This document shows positions 9,055-19,700 of a DNA stretch of 64,000 nucleotides, in pieces. Each line of letters starts with the position of its first letter. Within the stretch, counting starts at the first letter, position 1. The DNA comes from Strix aluco (Eukaryota > Chordata > Aves > Strigiformes > Strigidae). Below the pieces are notes generated by a model. That model was given only the letters and a program-made list of their open reading frames with translations, was not told the origin of the DNA and did not search any database. A program made the translations under genes and the position numbers. The DNA lies in assembly GCF_031877795.1 (NCBI RefSeq), contig NC_133932.1, positions 40,314,180-40,378,179 of the forward strand, written 5' to 3'.

Positions 9055-12000
9055 TTCTCGTCAAAGTCCAAGAACCATCAATAAATAAAGTAAATTTAAG
9101 TAAAAATAAGAACTGTTTTAAAAAGGACGTGTTGAAAAACACTTAGTCTGTGAGTGTTGGTACTGTGCACTATGCATAAAAAATGCTTCATCTCAGTATT
9201 TTGTAATTTAGACAGGCTGCAGTATCAGCTGCTAAAAGCAGGCACACTGCTACCCTTTTCTTGAAGGCAAGACCTTAACGGAATGAAAGTTAAATAAAAC
9301 GTGTGGTTCTTTACCATGAGCAGAGCACTTATCTTTTAAGTTATTCTTTTCTTTCCTGACGTGAAAATAGCCATTATAGGACTGGGATGCATTCCTGACA
9401 TTGTTCTTAACGCCGCTGATATAAAACACATACCACCAGATGTTGAATTAAAAACTGGCAAGAATGTTGCATGGATGCATTTACATTTTGGTGACCTTAT
9501 CTTTTTCTTGTTATTTGGGAAAAACCAAACCCAAACACCCATTACTTTTAAGGTGGAGCAAACACCACAGGACGGCTGTGCTGATGGGAAGGCTCAGTGC
9601 CAGCGTATGGAGTGCTCCAGCCCCTCTCCCCTCAATTTCCCTCCTCCACAGCAGCACAGCCCTGCCTTCCCTGGCAGAGGCTCCGGTCCTCCACTGACTC
9701 CTCACCCTGGGGATGTGGCTCTCTACATCAGCAGCAACAAAAACTGAGTAACTTCCTGCCAGTTTTCTGCACTGGCTTGCTAAGAGGTCAGACAGGCAGC
9801 AGAGCAAGGGAGAGCATTTTTGAAGAACTGAGAAAAAGGTAGTAAATAGTAGGTTTCGCCTTTCCGTGGCTGCAAAATATTAGACAAACGTAGCCTTTTA
9901 ACCAAACATGAGCTCATTTTCCTCAGATGTTGAAAGATGATTTTTTTTTTAATAATCTTTTTAATAGAATGATTGTCTTTCTGTACCTGTACTAGGAGCT
10001 GGTGTTAGGCAGCAAGAAATCTTAATGATTCTTCTCTGTCACAGCCCTGGTTTAAGGCAATGAACATTTATTCCAACCAAAAGGGAAGAGACATTGGTCA
10101 TCCTTTTTCACCTTTCTGGCTGAAACAACAAAAAACATTGTCCAGAGTACTGTCCAACATACCACAGAAAAGCATGAAAAGAAACTAATTTTTTGGACTA
10201 AAGGGCTTCTCTGAACTGGAAATACAGGAATTCGCAGTTGTCTTTGTGTGCTAAGAGAGGGATAGCCAGCGAAGAGACGTGATTGTGCCGTAAGGACTCC
10301 AAGCAGCAGAGTTGACTTTGGAAAACGTGCTTTCTACAGAGAGAAAACTGGATGTCTGCATAGAAAAGTGCCTGTAGGAAGTATTCTCTTTCTATAGTGT
10401 TGGTGGCAACACAGTTAGGCTGTGTTTGTAAGTCCCCTAAAGCACGTTGAAAAAAACCCCTCATTCAAGATGACAGCTTTTAGCAAAAATTACCTCATAA
10501 GGCTACAAATGAACCTTGTGGTTTTACAGACTAATTTTCTGGTTGGCTTATATCAAAATGATCCGGGGAGTCAAGATGATGCAAAGACATTGGTAAAATA
10601 TCTTGACCCTGGAGTAGTTCAGGGACAGCAAACAGAGGAGAAGGAAGAGTTTTGCCTGAAACCCTAGAAGTTTTTGCAAGTCACATGTTATTGACAGGCT
10701 CTAAGGGTCCTGTGTGTGCATTTTCAGCCAAAGTAACTGTAGTCATTTTGTGGAGGTTTAGGGAGGCTTTTTTAGGAGAAATGCCATAACTCTTCACAGC
10801 TTCAGCAAAAATGTTGAGGTTAAGTGTGAGAAACAATAATTCATGAGCTAGGAGGAGCCTGTTTCTGCTCACTCTCTATTGTGTGGCATTTTAGGGGTGT
10901 TTTTGCTTTTTCCCTCTGCATCTTCTAAAAAGTCCTAAATCTTGTCAACGGACAGTTAGTTAGATGATCACTAACATCTAGGTGACACGAGCTATCTTCT
11001 TGATGAACCTCACAGATTTTATATATAGGTAATCAACTGATTTCATGAAATGTTTCTGTATTTTGTAGAGGCCATTTGAATTCTTTGCAATAAAACATTT
11101 GTGGAAAATGCAGCTCTTTTACTGATGGATTTGCTAATTGATAGAACTGTAGCTAGCTATTTTGAAGTAAAACGGGAATTCTGAAAAGTTCCTGGGTACA
11201 TTTAGGGTGAAATGATACGTTGTGCTTCTGGTTTCTGCTTGGCAGGTGTGTCATACATGTTCAAGTTCTTTTGATGGTTGCCTCAGTGTTGCCTGGAGGA
11301 ACACTTCTCTCTGTGCTGCTGTGGAACACAGGGCACCTGGATGTTAACCGAGTATTTCTTTGTGCAGCATTTCATTCTACACCTCTTACTCACTTTGCAT
11401 AGTTCTTGCTTGTGCAAAGAATGCCCTAGCTGACACCAAAATAATTCTCTGAGTAAATCGTACACACGGTAACGGGGGCTGTAAGAGCATTCCCTTAGCT
11501 TGCATGAGTACATTCTAGGCAGTAGTTCAAATATTGGCTTAACATAGCACAGTGAGACACCAGTAGGTGCGTTCTCTTCTTCTTTTCGATGGACTGAAGA
11601 AAAGCAGGAGCAAGTAAATAGATTCCTCGTTTTATGATGTGAGAAAGAGAAGTGCAAATGTGTGTGAGAAAGAGAAGTACAAATGAGTTGATGCGTTTGA
11701 GATATCTCTAAGTCCGCTTTTAACTTCTCTAAAAAGAACAGGAGACACTGTAATTATCCTGAAAAGCTTTTTGTAAATACCCACTTTTCTAAATCTGTTC
11801 ACTGACCTTGTCTCAGAACAGCTAATGACATTGGTTCCCCCTTTTTAATTCTAAGCCTGTGACATAATTTTCCTGTAGTAAATAACATTAAGAAAAACCT
11901 TAAATAATTGCCTTTTCAAAATGTTCCCGTCTTGTACAAGAGAAGGCTTCATTCTTCTTGTATAAAATTTTCTGCATCCTTCTCCTGCTTTTGACGACAC

Positions 12001-15000
12001 TTGTTCAGCATTGGAGAGGAAGAGAAGGCTAAGACAACAGTGAATAACTGGAATGAAGCTTGAAAAACACTGCTTTTCTCTCAGAGGTACGTTTCTTGGC
12101 TTTGCAATAAGAAAACCTCGTCATGTTGCATAAATAAAAATGGTGTGGCAAGTAAGCTCAGGGACAAGAACCTCTGACTTGCAGCCCAATACTATTGTTA
12201 TAAACACAAAATCCAAGTCCTAGGAAAAGCAGGTGGGTCCCGATCCTGCAGCTGCTTGGTTGCACTGATCTCATGAACGTTTCTGATGCACACTGAAAAA
12301 AACAGTTGACAGGGTTGTGTCGAATTCGAACAAACCCCATATGTCACATGCTCATCAAGCAGAAATTCTGAAGGAACACTCTCAGATGAAATTAACTGTT
12401 TTAATGAAATTAAAACAGCAGGCATGATAACATGGATTTAGTAAATCTGCCTCCTTTCAAGAAGGAACGCTGGACGAGCTGAGGAATGGTTTAAAGAAAC
12501 GTAGTGGTGCTATTTGTTCTGCAGCGGTTGGTGTATTTCTTCTTGCAATGTTGGTTTGCCTTCTTATTCTTTACTGCACCAAAACATGCAATTTTCAAAA
12601 CATAAATCTGACTCTTCCCCCCTTTTCAGGGATGGTGGAGAGAAGCACATCAGTCTTACAAGCCACATTAAAATTTGAACAGGGAGCCTTTTTACAGCAA
12701 TGCCAGAAAGTCCTTAATTTAAAATGCAGAACATAAAAGATCTCAAGCCACTGCAAAATATATTCAGAAAGAGGACACTCGTATTGCAGTAGGTTCCGTA
12801 ACTTTCCAATCGATGAAGGCATTGTGTTTTTTTATGAAGACCTCCACCAAGTGACAGCTCAAAACCTTGAGCAACGAGAGTTAGTAACAGGCACACTTCT
12901 CTTTCTTCATTATGGCCACAATTATATTTTTGGAAAATAACCCAGGGAGTTATTTGGAAAATAACAAGGATGATGAGAACTTGCATATCTCAGCTTCCTT
13001 GACAAGGCTTTCTTTTAAAATTTTGTGCTCAAATTCCTCTCCTAGCACCTGTGCTATTTAGGAGTGAAAGGTCGTTATCCCACAGCAGCTCTTGCTGTTA
13101 ACAACTATGGGTGTTCATTAAAGAATCTCTTTTCTGTTTCATGCCACACCACACGATTTCTTACTCAAAACCTTTTGGTTTAGCAAATTGCCTCAATAGC
13201 CTAGTTTTCTGATATTTGCTGGTAGATTAGATTAAGGTGAGGAGAACGAAAAGCTTGCAGAGCACTCCATAATGCTACCTGAAATGAACGCAATCTAGGT
13301 TTTGTTCGTTAGCGTTCTTGAACTGAACTCTGTGTCATTTGTGCAAGTTCTTCACATTTGGAAGATGTTGTGGCTGTGTGAACCAGGATATCAGGAAATG
13401 TCGAAGTGCCTCGATTTCTGGTGCGTGGAGTTAGCAGTTCCGTACCCGGAGAAGCAAACCGACTGGAAAACCACTGTCCCGGAGGACAGGAGAGTTGCCA
13501 TAGCACTCAGTAAAAGGGCCTGAGTCCTGTGAGTCATTCCTAATAAAGCTGCAGCCTGGGACCATAGTGGGGTAGTTCTTTATAGTGAGGTAATTCTTTA
13601 CAGTGAGGCAAGTGTTTCTGATGGAGATTGGAGTCGCCAAAGAAAAATAGTAGCAAGAATACTTTCGCTTGGTTCTAAACAGGCCACAGATTTCTGTAAT
13701 CCTGATTTATAAAGCCCTCGGTTCACGTGGTCTGTTATGGGTGACAAGGAGCACTTAATAAATATGGGTTGGTATGGGGCAGCGCTAGCAAAATATTACG
13801 GGGCCTCCAGTCTCTAAGAGCGGCTGCTTTCTATCCCAACAGGAATACAAAAGGTCTGTGATGGTTCTCAGAAATTCTCCTTGTACTTGGGTACCCCGGT
13901 TGGTAACGCTGTATCTGAGCTCTCCAGCTGCCGTGCGGACGCGTATTAGCCCTTCCTTTCACCAGCCCCCTAAACAACGTTTGTAAGATGAAGCTGTAAA
14001 AAACCCATGGATCTGAAGCTGTTGCTTTAATACTTGTCATGCATGACCGAATATATTCACCTGTGTATCTTTTATATGGTGATTCACACTGTTACAGAGA
14101 CCAATGTGTTACTCTGATAATTACAGACAAACGATGTACCCGAGCATTTAATTTAGAGCAGGTCCCTTCAACAGCTTTTTCCGAACAAGTCAAAGAACAG
14201 TGTTGTGGGTATAACAGGCAGCAAACTCAAATTAGCCTTCAAAGGGGTTGGATTTATTCTTTACAAGTAAACGTTGTACCTCCTGAGTATAAACTTGCCA
14301 ACATACGCATCATTTGGAATAATAGAAGCTTATTAAGTTCATTAAAAGTGCAACGCTAGGAATTTGAAGGTTACCAGTAACATTACATTGCTATTGTGCA
14401 TAAACTGCATTTTTTATGCTAAAACTTCACATGTGAAAGCCGAGCAGGAGATTTTGGTTGCATGCATCGTCATTTTTTGGAAGTGATCAGATCAGATCAA
14501 TTTTCAATTCAGTTGCAGCTGTGACAAAGAAAAGCTCTGAAGTATGGTCATGTGGCCTACCTCTGTTTACTGCACCAGTTTCAAAACCGTATTTTACCAT
14601 GTTAAGGAATATACCTGAGTGCTAAATTCGTTTTATTATGTTTCTTAGATGCCTGCTAGGTGAGCTCTTCAGGTGCCAGAGGATGCCTGTGAGGGTGAAT
14701 GAATCTTTCAATTCATCTAGATGAATCAAGATGCTGGTTTGCTTGGTTAGTTTTGAAATTTGGAGTATTTTGTAATACTTGTAGCTGTTCGATAAATCTA
14801 ACTCACTTGAACCATTAAAAGTGGCGGTCATAAAGCTTAAGAATTATTATGTATAGCTGTAGGGAGGCCAGCTACGGCAAGAGCCTTTTATTATACACCT
14901 AAATACCGTTTTACCTTTTGGACGCTGCTCTCGCCCAGGGCGCCGAACAGAGACAGCTCCTGTTTCCTAAGGGTTGACAAACCGTAAGACTGTAAACACC
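9055..15000. other. AT-rich stretch, no recognised gene
   Basis: The ORFs here are short and unconvincing. Visible small features are a near-perfect two-copy tandem of about 24 bp at 11639-11685 (motif around 'gagaaagagaagt') and a 13-bp direct repeat 'tttggaaaataac' near 12930 and 12950. The 17-bp segment at 13419-13435 is absent from unit 2. Confidence 0.6.
13419..13435. other. 17-bp segment deleted in unit 2
   Basis: Present in unit 1 and missing at the unit 2 junction 49884/49885, where 'cgatttc' joins directly to 'agttccg'. There is a 1-bp terminal identity (c) at the junction. It is the largest length difference seen between the two units. Confidence 0.92.
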
Positions 15001-15005
15001 TTTTT

Positions 15006-15021
15006 GCCCCCCCCCCCCCCC
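15006..15021 (+). repeat. Poly-C homopolymer
   Basis: A run of about 14-16 C at the upstream edge of the CpG island. On the minus strand it is an uninterrupted G run with G-quadruplex potential. The unit 2 equivalent is at about 51455-51470. Confidence 0.85.
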
Positions 15022-15049
15022 TTCCAAGCCCATTCTGGGAGATGAGTGA

Positions 15050-15990
15050 CTCGCCTCCTGGGCTGCTGGCTCCGCGCTACTAAACCACCGCCGAAAACGT
15101 GGCGATGACGGTAGCGGGAAGCGCAACTGCCGCCGGCGGGACGTGCCCCCTTCGCCGACCGCCTCCGGGGGGGCAGCCTGCGCTGGCGGGGGGCGGGGGG
15201 GGGCGGCAGGGGAGCGGGAGGAGAAGGGAGAAGGGAGGCTGCGGAGGCGCCCCCGCCCCGCCCGACCCCGCCGCTCCGCTCCCCGCAGCGCGGGACGGCC
15301 CCGGCGGCGCCGGCTCCCGCGCCGCGTCCCCGGCCCCCGGCCGGCCGCTCCCCGCCGGCGAGAGGCGCTGCGGGGCGGCGGGGCTTGCCCGGCAGCGGCG
15401 GAGAGGTACGGGGGGGCGCCCGCGGGGCGGTGGAGGCGGCTCCCCCGGCGGGGACGGCCGGGCGGTGAACCACGGGCGGGCGGCTCCGGCCCTCCCCGAG
15501 CGGGGCTGCGGGCGGGGAAGGGGCGAGGCCGGCTGCCGCAGGGCGGCCCCTGCGGGCGTCAGGGCCGGCCCGCCCGTGCGTGACTCTGCGTGTGGGTCCG
15601 CGCGTGTGTCCGTGGGTCCGTGCGCGCTGGGGGCGGCGTGTGCGCTCCGCGCTGAGCCCGCAGCGGAGCCCCGCGGCGGCGGGAGCGGGACTTCACCTCC
15701 CGGCTGCGCCGAGCTGCGGAGTTGACGGGCGCAGCCCTCAGCCAGCGCCGCGGCGGGGATGCTGCTGCTTGTGCGCATTCTTCTTCTCCTGGCGAGGGTC
15801 CTGGTAAGTCCCTCTTTCCTAATAGCAGCTGGGGTTTGTGGTTTGGTTTTTGTGTGTGTGGGGGTTGTTTGTTTTGTTTTTCTGCGCCTGTGAGAAGGAG
15901 TCGAGGGAGCGGAGGAGGGGGGAGCTTGCGGCGCGGTCCCGGCTCCGCACCCCCCCCCCCCCGCCTCCGGAGAGCGGGTGCTTGTGGCCG
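15050..15990 (+). promoter_or_regulatory. CpG-island promoter, unit 1
   Basis: Extremely GC-rich and dense in CpG over about 0.9 kb, while both flanks are AT-rich. It contains many GGGCGG/CCGCCC Sp1-type boxes and G-runs. There is no obvious TATA box. It ends at a first exon with a clean splice donor (15803/15804). CpG islands of this kind usually mark promoters of broadly or germline-expressed vertebrate genes, and transcription may also run leftward. The long ORFs inside it are composition artefacts. Confidence 0.85.
15759..15803 (+). CDS. Candidate first coding exon with signal-peptide-like start
   Basis: ATG at 15759 opens a frame of 15 codons, MLLLVRILLLLARVL, up to a consensus GTAAGT donor at 15804. 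An in-frame TGA lies 12 codons upstream (15723-15725), and a purine at -3 gives a fair initiation context. The leucine-rich start could be the beginning of a signal peptide or membrane anchor. None of the nearby exon-like segments continues this frame for long: joining to 16039 or 16284 in phase 0 soon reaches a stop. The next coding exon is therefore either further away or does not exist, in which case this is a 5' exon of a non-coding transcript. I do not recognise the gene. Confidence 0.45.
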
Positions 15991-16038
15991 GGAGGTGGTT
16001 GTGTGTTTGGTTGAGTTTTATTTTTTAATGCTTTACAG

Positions 16039-16163
16039 CATACGCTACTATGCAAGTTGAAGGTGGCGGTTCTTGCCCGTCAGTGACGCGGTCTGTGGCT
16101 ATCGTTCGGCAGAAAGGGCTGATAAGGAACGGGCGCTGCGTTGTCCTCTTCGTCACCGAGCAG
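16039..16163 (+). other. Exon-like segment 2 of the CpG-island transcript
   Basis: Bounded by a TTTACAG acceptor and a GTGAGT donor, 125 nt long. One frame is open from an internal ATG at 16050 (MQVEGGGSCPSV...) to the donor, 38 codons. The frame that would follow MLLLVRI... hits a TGA after 15 codons. Unit 2 has a G-to-R change in the open frame. It may be an exon of a non-coding RNA or carry an alternative start. Confidence 0.35.
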
Positions 16164-16283
16164 GTGAGTGGCTCTGTGTGCTCAGGTGAAGATCGGCTCT
16201 CAGCTGTGTGCTAGCTAGAGTTTTCCTCCAGGATTTTGCTTTGGAAAACACAGTCTACTTATTATACTTCCATTTTATTATAG

Positions 16284-16422
16284 GACCGTACAAAGAAAGG
16301 AGTAAATGGTGGAGGCTGAGCACCACTTCTATAAAAGCCGTGGGGTCACTTCATAGTTCCCGAGCGCAGCTAGCCCATATGCACTTCAGCGTAGCCGGTG
16401 TGGAGTCGTACCACAAGGAGTG
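16284..16422 (+). other. Exon-like segment 3 of the CpG-island transcript
   Basis: Preceded by ATTATAG and followed by GTGAGT, 139 nt. One phase is open throughout (KERSKWWRLSTTSIKAV...), but no upstream segment supplies that phase from an ATG. Splice sites are conserved in unit 2 (52734-52872). Confidence 0.35.
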
Positions 16423-16596
16423 GTGAGTGAGGGGATTCTGTGCCCCAGGGTTAGTGATTTTTGGAAAGGCTTGGGAGGGTTGACAAGCAGTCAGCCAGGG
16501 AGTAGCCCTTGACATGAATGTGAGAAGATAGAGGAGGAGGTGGGAATATTACCTGTGAGGTGCACAAGTGTTACTGTTTTGCTGTGTGCACTTCAG

Positions 16597-16744
16597 GTGA
16601 AAGATCTGTGTGCAAGGTGCAGCCCACTGCAGTATAAAAAACATTGAAAAGGCCCGGGCTGTAAAACCGCTCAGAGCATATGTTGTCTTGAGTGGCTCCA
16701 AAAGGACAAAAGAAGCGGTTGGATCCTTGCCTAGAAATGTCAAG
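16597..16744 (+). other. Exon-like segment 4 of the CpG-island transcript
   Basis: Acceptor CACTTCAG and donor GTGAGG, 148 nt. All phases reach a stop early or start with one, so it would be non-coding or 3' untranslated if used. Splice sites are conserved in unit 2 (53047-53194). Confidence 0.3.
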
Positions 16745-19700
16745 GTGAGGAACAGCATATTTACCCAAGAGAGAAAAGATTTAACAAGATCCAGTGTTGG
16801 AAATTTGAAGTTGGACATCCTGAGACTAGACAGAGGGTGCATTTTTTAAAAATAGCAGCACTCATTAGACTAACAAGTTCATAAAGCTTTTTCATCATTA
16901 AAAAATTTTAAGCCAAGGATGTTTTTTCTATTTCTAACAGGACTTCTATGGGGAGGGAAATCTTATGGGCTCTACGTAGGAGAGGCTGGAACAGGTGATC
17001 ATAATGAACCCTTATTGCCTCTATTATGCATATACTCAGGAAAGCTGTGCCATCTCTGAGAGCACACTCTCCACATAGGTTCTTTTCTTCATATCTGTTT
17101 TCTTCATACATGTTCTGTTCTTCTTCCCCAAATGCCATTAGATCCAGGGGTGTCTGTGCTTCTGTTTTGCATCTAAGCAATTACAGTGAAGATCTGGAAG
17201 GTGAGAGTTGCAGTGAGAGTTGCTGTATGTAGATCTGAGTCCGGTTTGAGGAATGTGGTTTGTAAGGCTGGGGGCGCGTGGGTATGCTTTCCAGAGAAAA
17301 TTGGTGTGTTCAGACATTTGGAGTGATTTAACGTGTTCATGTTTCTAAGCTGTCTTCAGCACTGTGTTTACGGTTAAGAAATACCTACTAGCATGTTTTG
17401 ACTTTTATAGATTTCATGGTAGTTGAAGTTCTTTTGGGATGGAGAAATGCTTATTTAACCAAAATGCCGTATGAATTGTGGGTTGTAGCTGTATTATTTT
17501 AGAGTGGAATAACAGTACCTATGAAGGCTCTTACTAAATGATTTTCAGTGTGATGTTGCAGTCATGGAGTTGTTTGCCTATCTACAAAACATGTTATTAC
17601 ATAATGTTGTCTCGTCTAAATCTCCTTACCAAGAGAGACAAGTTTCGTATCTGATGATTAACTGCTGTCTGTGAGTGAGACCTTTGGTGCTGCAGGGTGG
17701 GGAGGGAGCCAGGGAATCTGTTTGATAAAGCGATGGCTGAAGCCAGCTGCAGCGCAGGATTGCTCTGTGACCGAGCGCTTTGTTTCCCGGTGCTCTATTG
17801 CTATTGCCTTGCCTACTGAATTTACTCTGCCTTCGACCCAAACTTCCTTTCTGCCAGGGATGAGCGTGCTGATGTGTTGTCCCAGAGCCTGGAAACTTAG
17901 GAAAGCCGAATAGGTAAGACCGGCTGAAAGGTTCGACCTTAAAGAACAGCGTGGGTTTGAGAACAAGGGCGGTAGGTAGGAGGTATGTTTGTGGTAGGCG
18001 CAGGAAGCTGATAGGTGAGTATTTCTTTTTGGATATTTAGAGTAGCTTTTCTTATCTATCTCTATAGAAAGACCATATCAACATATACATACAACGTATA
18101 CCAATGAACATATACATGCCATGTATGCTAAGGAAGCCTTCTGCCTTCTTCCTGTTCCAAACAGTCTGTCTCTATTGTAAAAAAAGGTCTTTTTAAGCTT
18201 GTATCTTGGTCTGTCCTGGATGTGACTGAGTGGCCCCATTCTGTGTGGCTTTCCATATGCTGTGGCACAGCTTGAGAGCAGAATCAATTGCTCAGGAACT
18301 GAATTTGCTTGGTTTTTTTTTTTTTTTTTTAATCTTTACCTCAGCCTGCACTGAAATTTCTTCCTAATTCAATTAATCTGTACCTTTTTATTTTCACTGT
18401 AACTTTTCTCTGGGTGTGCTTTTTGTATTGCTTAGAAACAAAATTGGATATCAGAAATGACCCAAAATTCCATTGTGGTTTGTACTGTATTCCACAAATG
18501 AGTATTAACAGGAATCTCCTTAAATGAGCATTTTATTTATTTATTTTTAAGAGAGTTGCACAGCCTCTTCACTTCAGTGCATCTCTGGAACATTTAAATT
18601 CTCTGGGACATCCCTCGTTGTTGATAAGTAAGTTCTCTTTTCAGTTGCTCTCTCTCTTGGTTCCAGGCGAATTTGTCAGCTTTTTGTTTGGTGAGAAATT
18701 GCCTTTCCCCACAGTGATTTCATGTGAGGGAGAATGCTGCTAGGAGTGATTGCATTTTGTGTGGGGATAACTTGTGATCGGAATGCAGCTGAATTTACTA
18801 GTCTCTCTCCATCAGTACTGTGGTAACTTTTGGATTAGACGACTACGTTTTACCTGTACAGCCTCGCAAACTGTGAAAGTAGCAGTGTGTCAGCAGATAG
18901 GAGGAAAACATGTTTGCAGCATGAGTGTGTCAAAGTTTTTATCTAATGTATTAGAGGGATGGGGCCAATGCAGGAATTGTGTACAGCACCAGCGCATTTC
19001 CAAGGGTTGAAGAGGAGAGTGGAGCTTCAAGGAAATGTTTTTTTAGATGTGTGGTACAGAACTTGCAAGGTACTGTCTGAATACCATGGAAGCAAATATC
19101 CATGGCCATGGGAACACTGTTTCCAAGGATTCTGCTATTAGACAGACTTCTGGGAGAAGGCACTGTTTGAAAGCAAGCCATTTGTCATTTGGAGATTTTC
19201 TTTTTCATTTGCAGTTAGTACATGGCACAGTTGATGGCTTTTTGAGCAACTGTATGAGTTGAATCTGAGCTTGTCTCCTTATTTCTGGGGCCATTGCAGA
19301 ACTCTAGAGAAGGTCAGACTTAGGAAGAGATGTACTTAATATTCCTTGTGAAACGTCATTCCTTTTCCTGAATCTTGGCACAAAATCCCTAGTGCATGGT
19401 GGGTTGGGGAAGAGAAAAATGGAGGAAACGAGGAACTGAATTCCCATTCTCGCAATATTAAACCTGCTAAAGGTAATAAATAGGCTAATGATGCCAAGGC
19501 TGCCAGGTGTTTATATGCACTGTGACTTCAGAAGGCTAAGAGAAGCACGAGTCATCCATTCAGTTAAATAAAGACCTGATGTAGGAATTAGCATTCATTC
19601 ACTGTAGGCATTAGTGTAGCAATAGTACTGATTGCATTATCGAGTGTGTTGATGTGGACAGGTGAGAACGTGAGATTTGTGCTGGGAATGGGGAATCTTC

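Noticed and set aside
11639..11685. Two-copy ~24-bp tandem as a CRISPR-like or satellite array
   Set aside because: Only two units, no regular spacers, and vertebrate context. It is a small local duplication.
15080..15778. Long ORFs on both strands of the CpG island (208, 232 and 168 codons)
   Set aside because: These are Pro/Gly/Arg/Ala-rich frames on both strands at once, as expected of any CpG island. They have no domain and no supported splice context.
18774..19010. 78-codon cysteine-containing ORF
   Set aside because: No signal peptide, no splice sites and no recognisable family. Short ORFs of this size are frequent in this AT-rich stretch.
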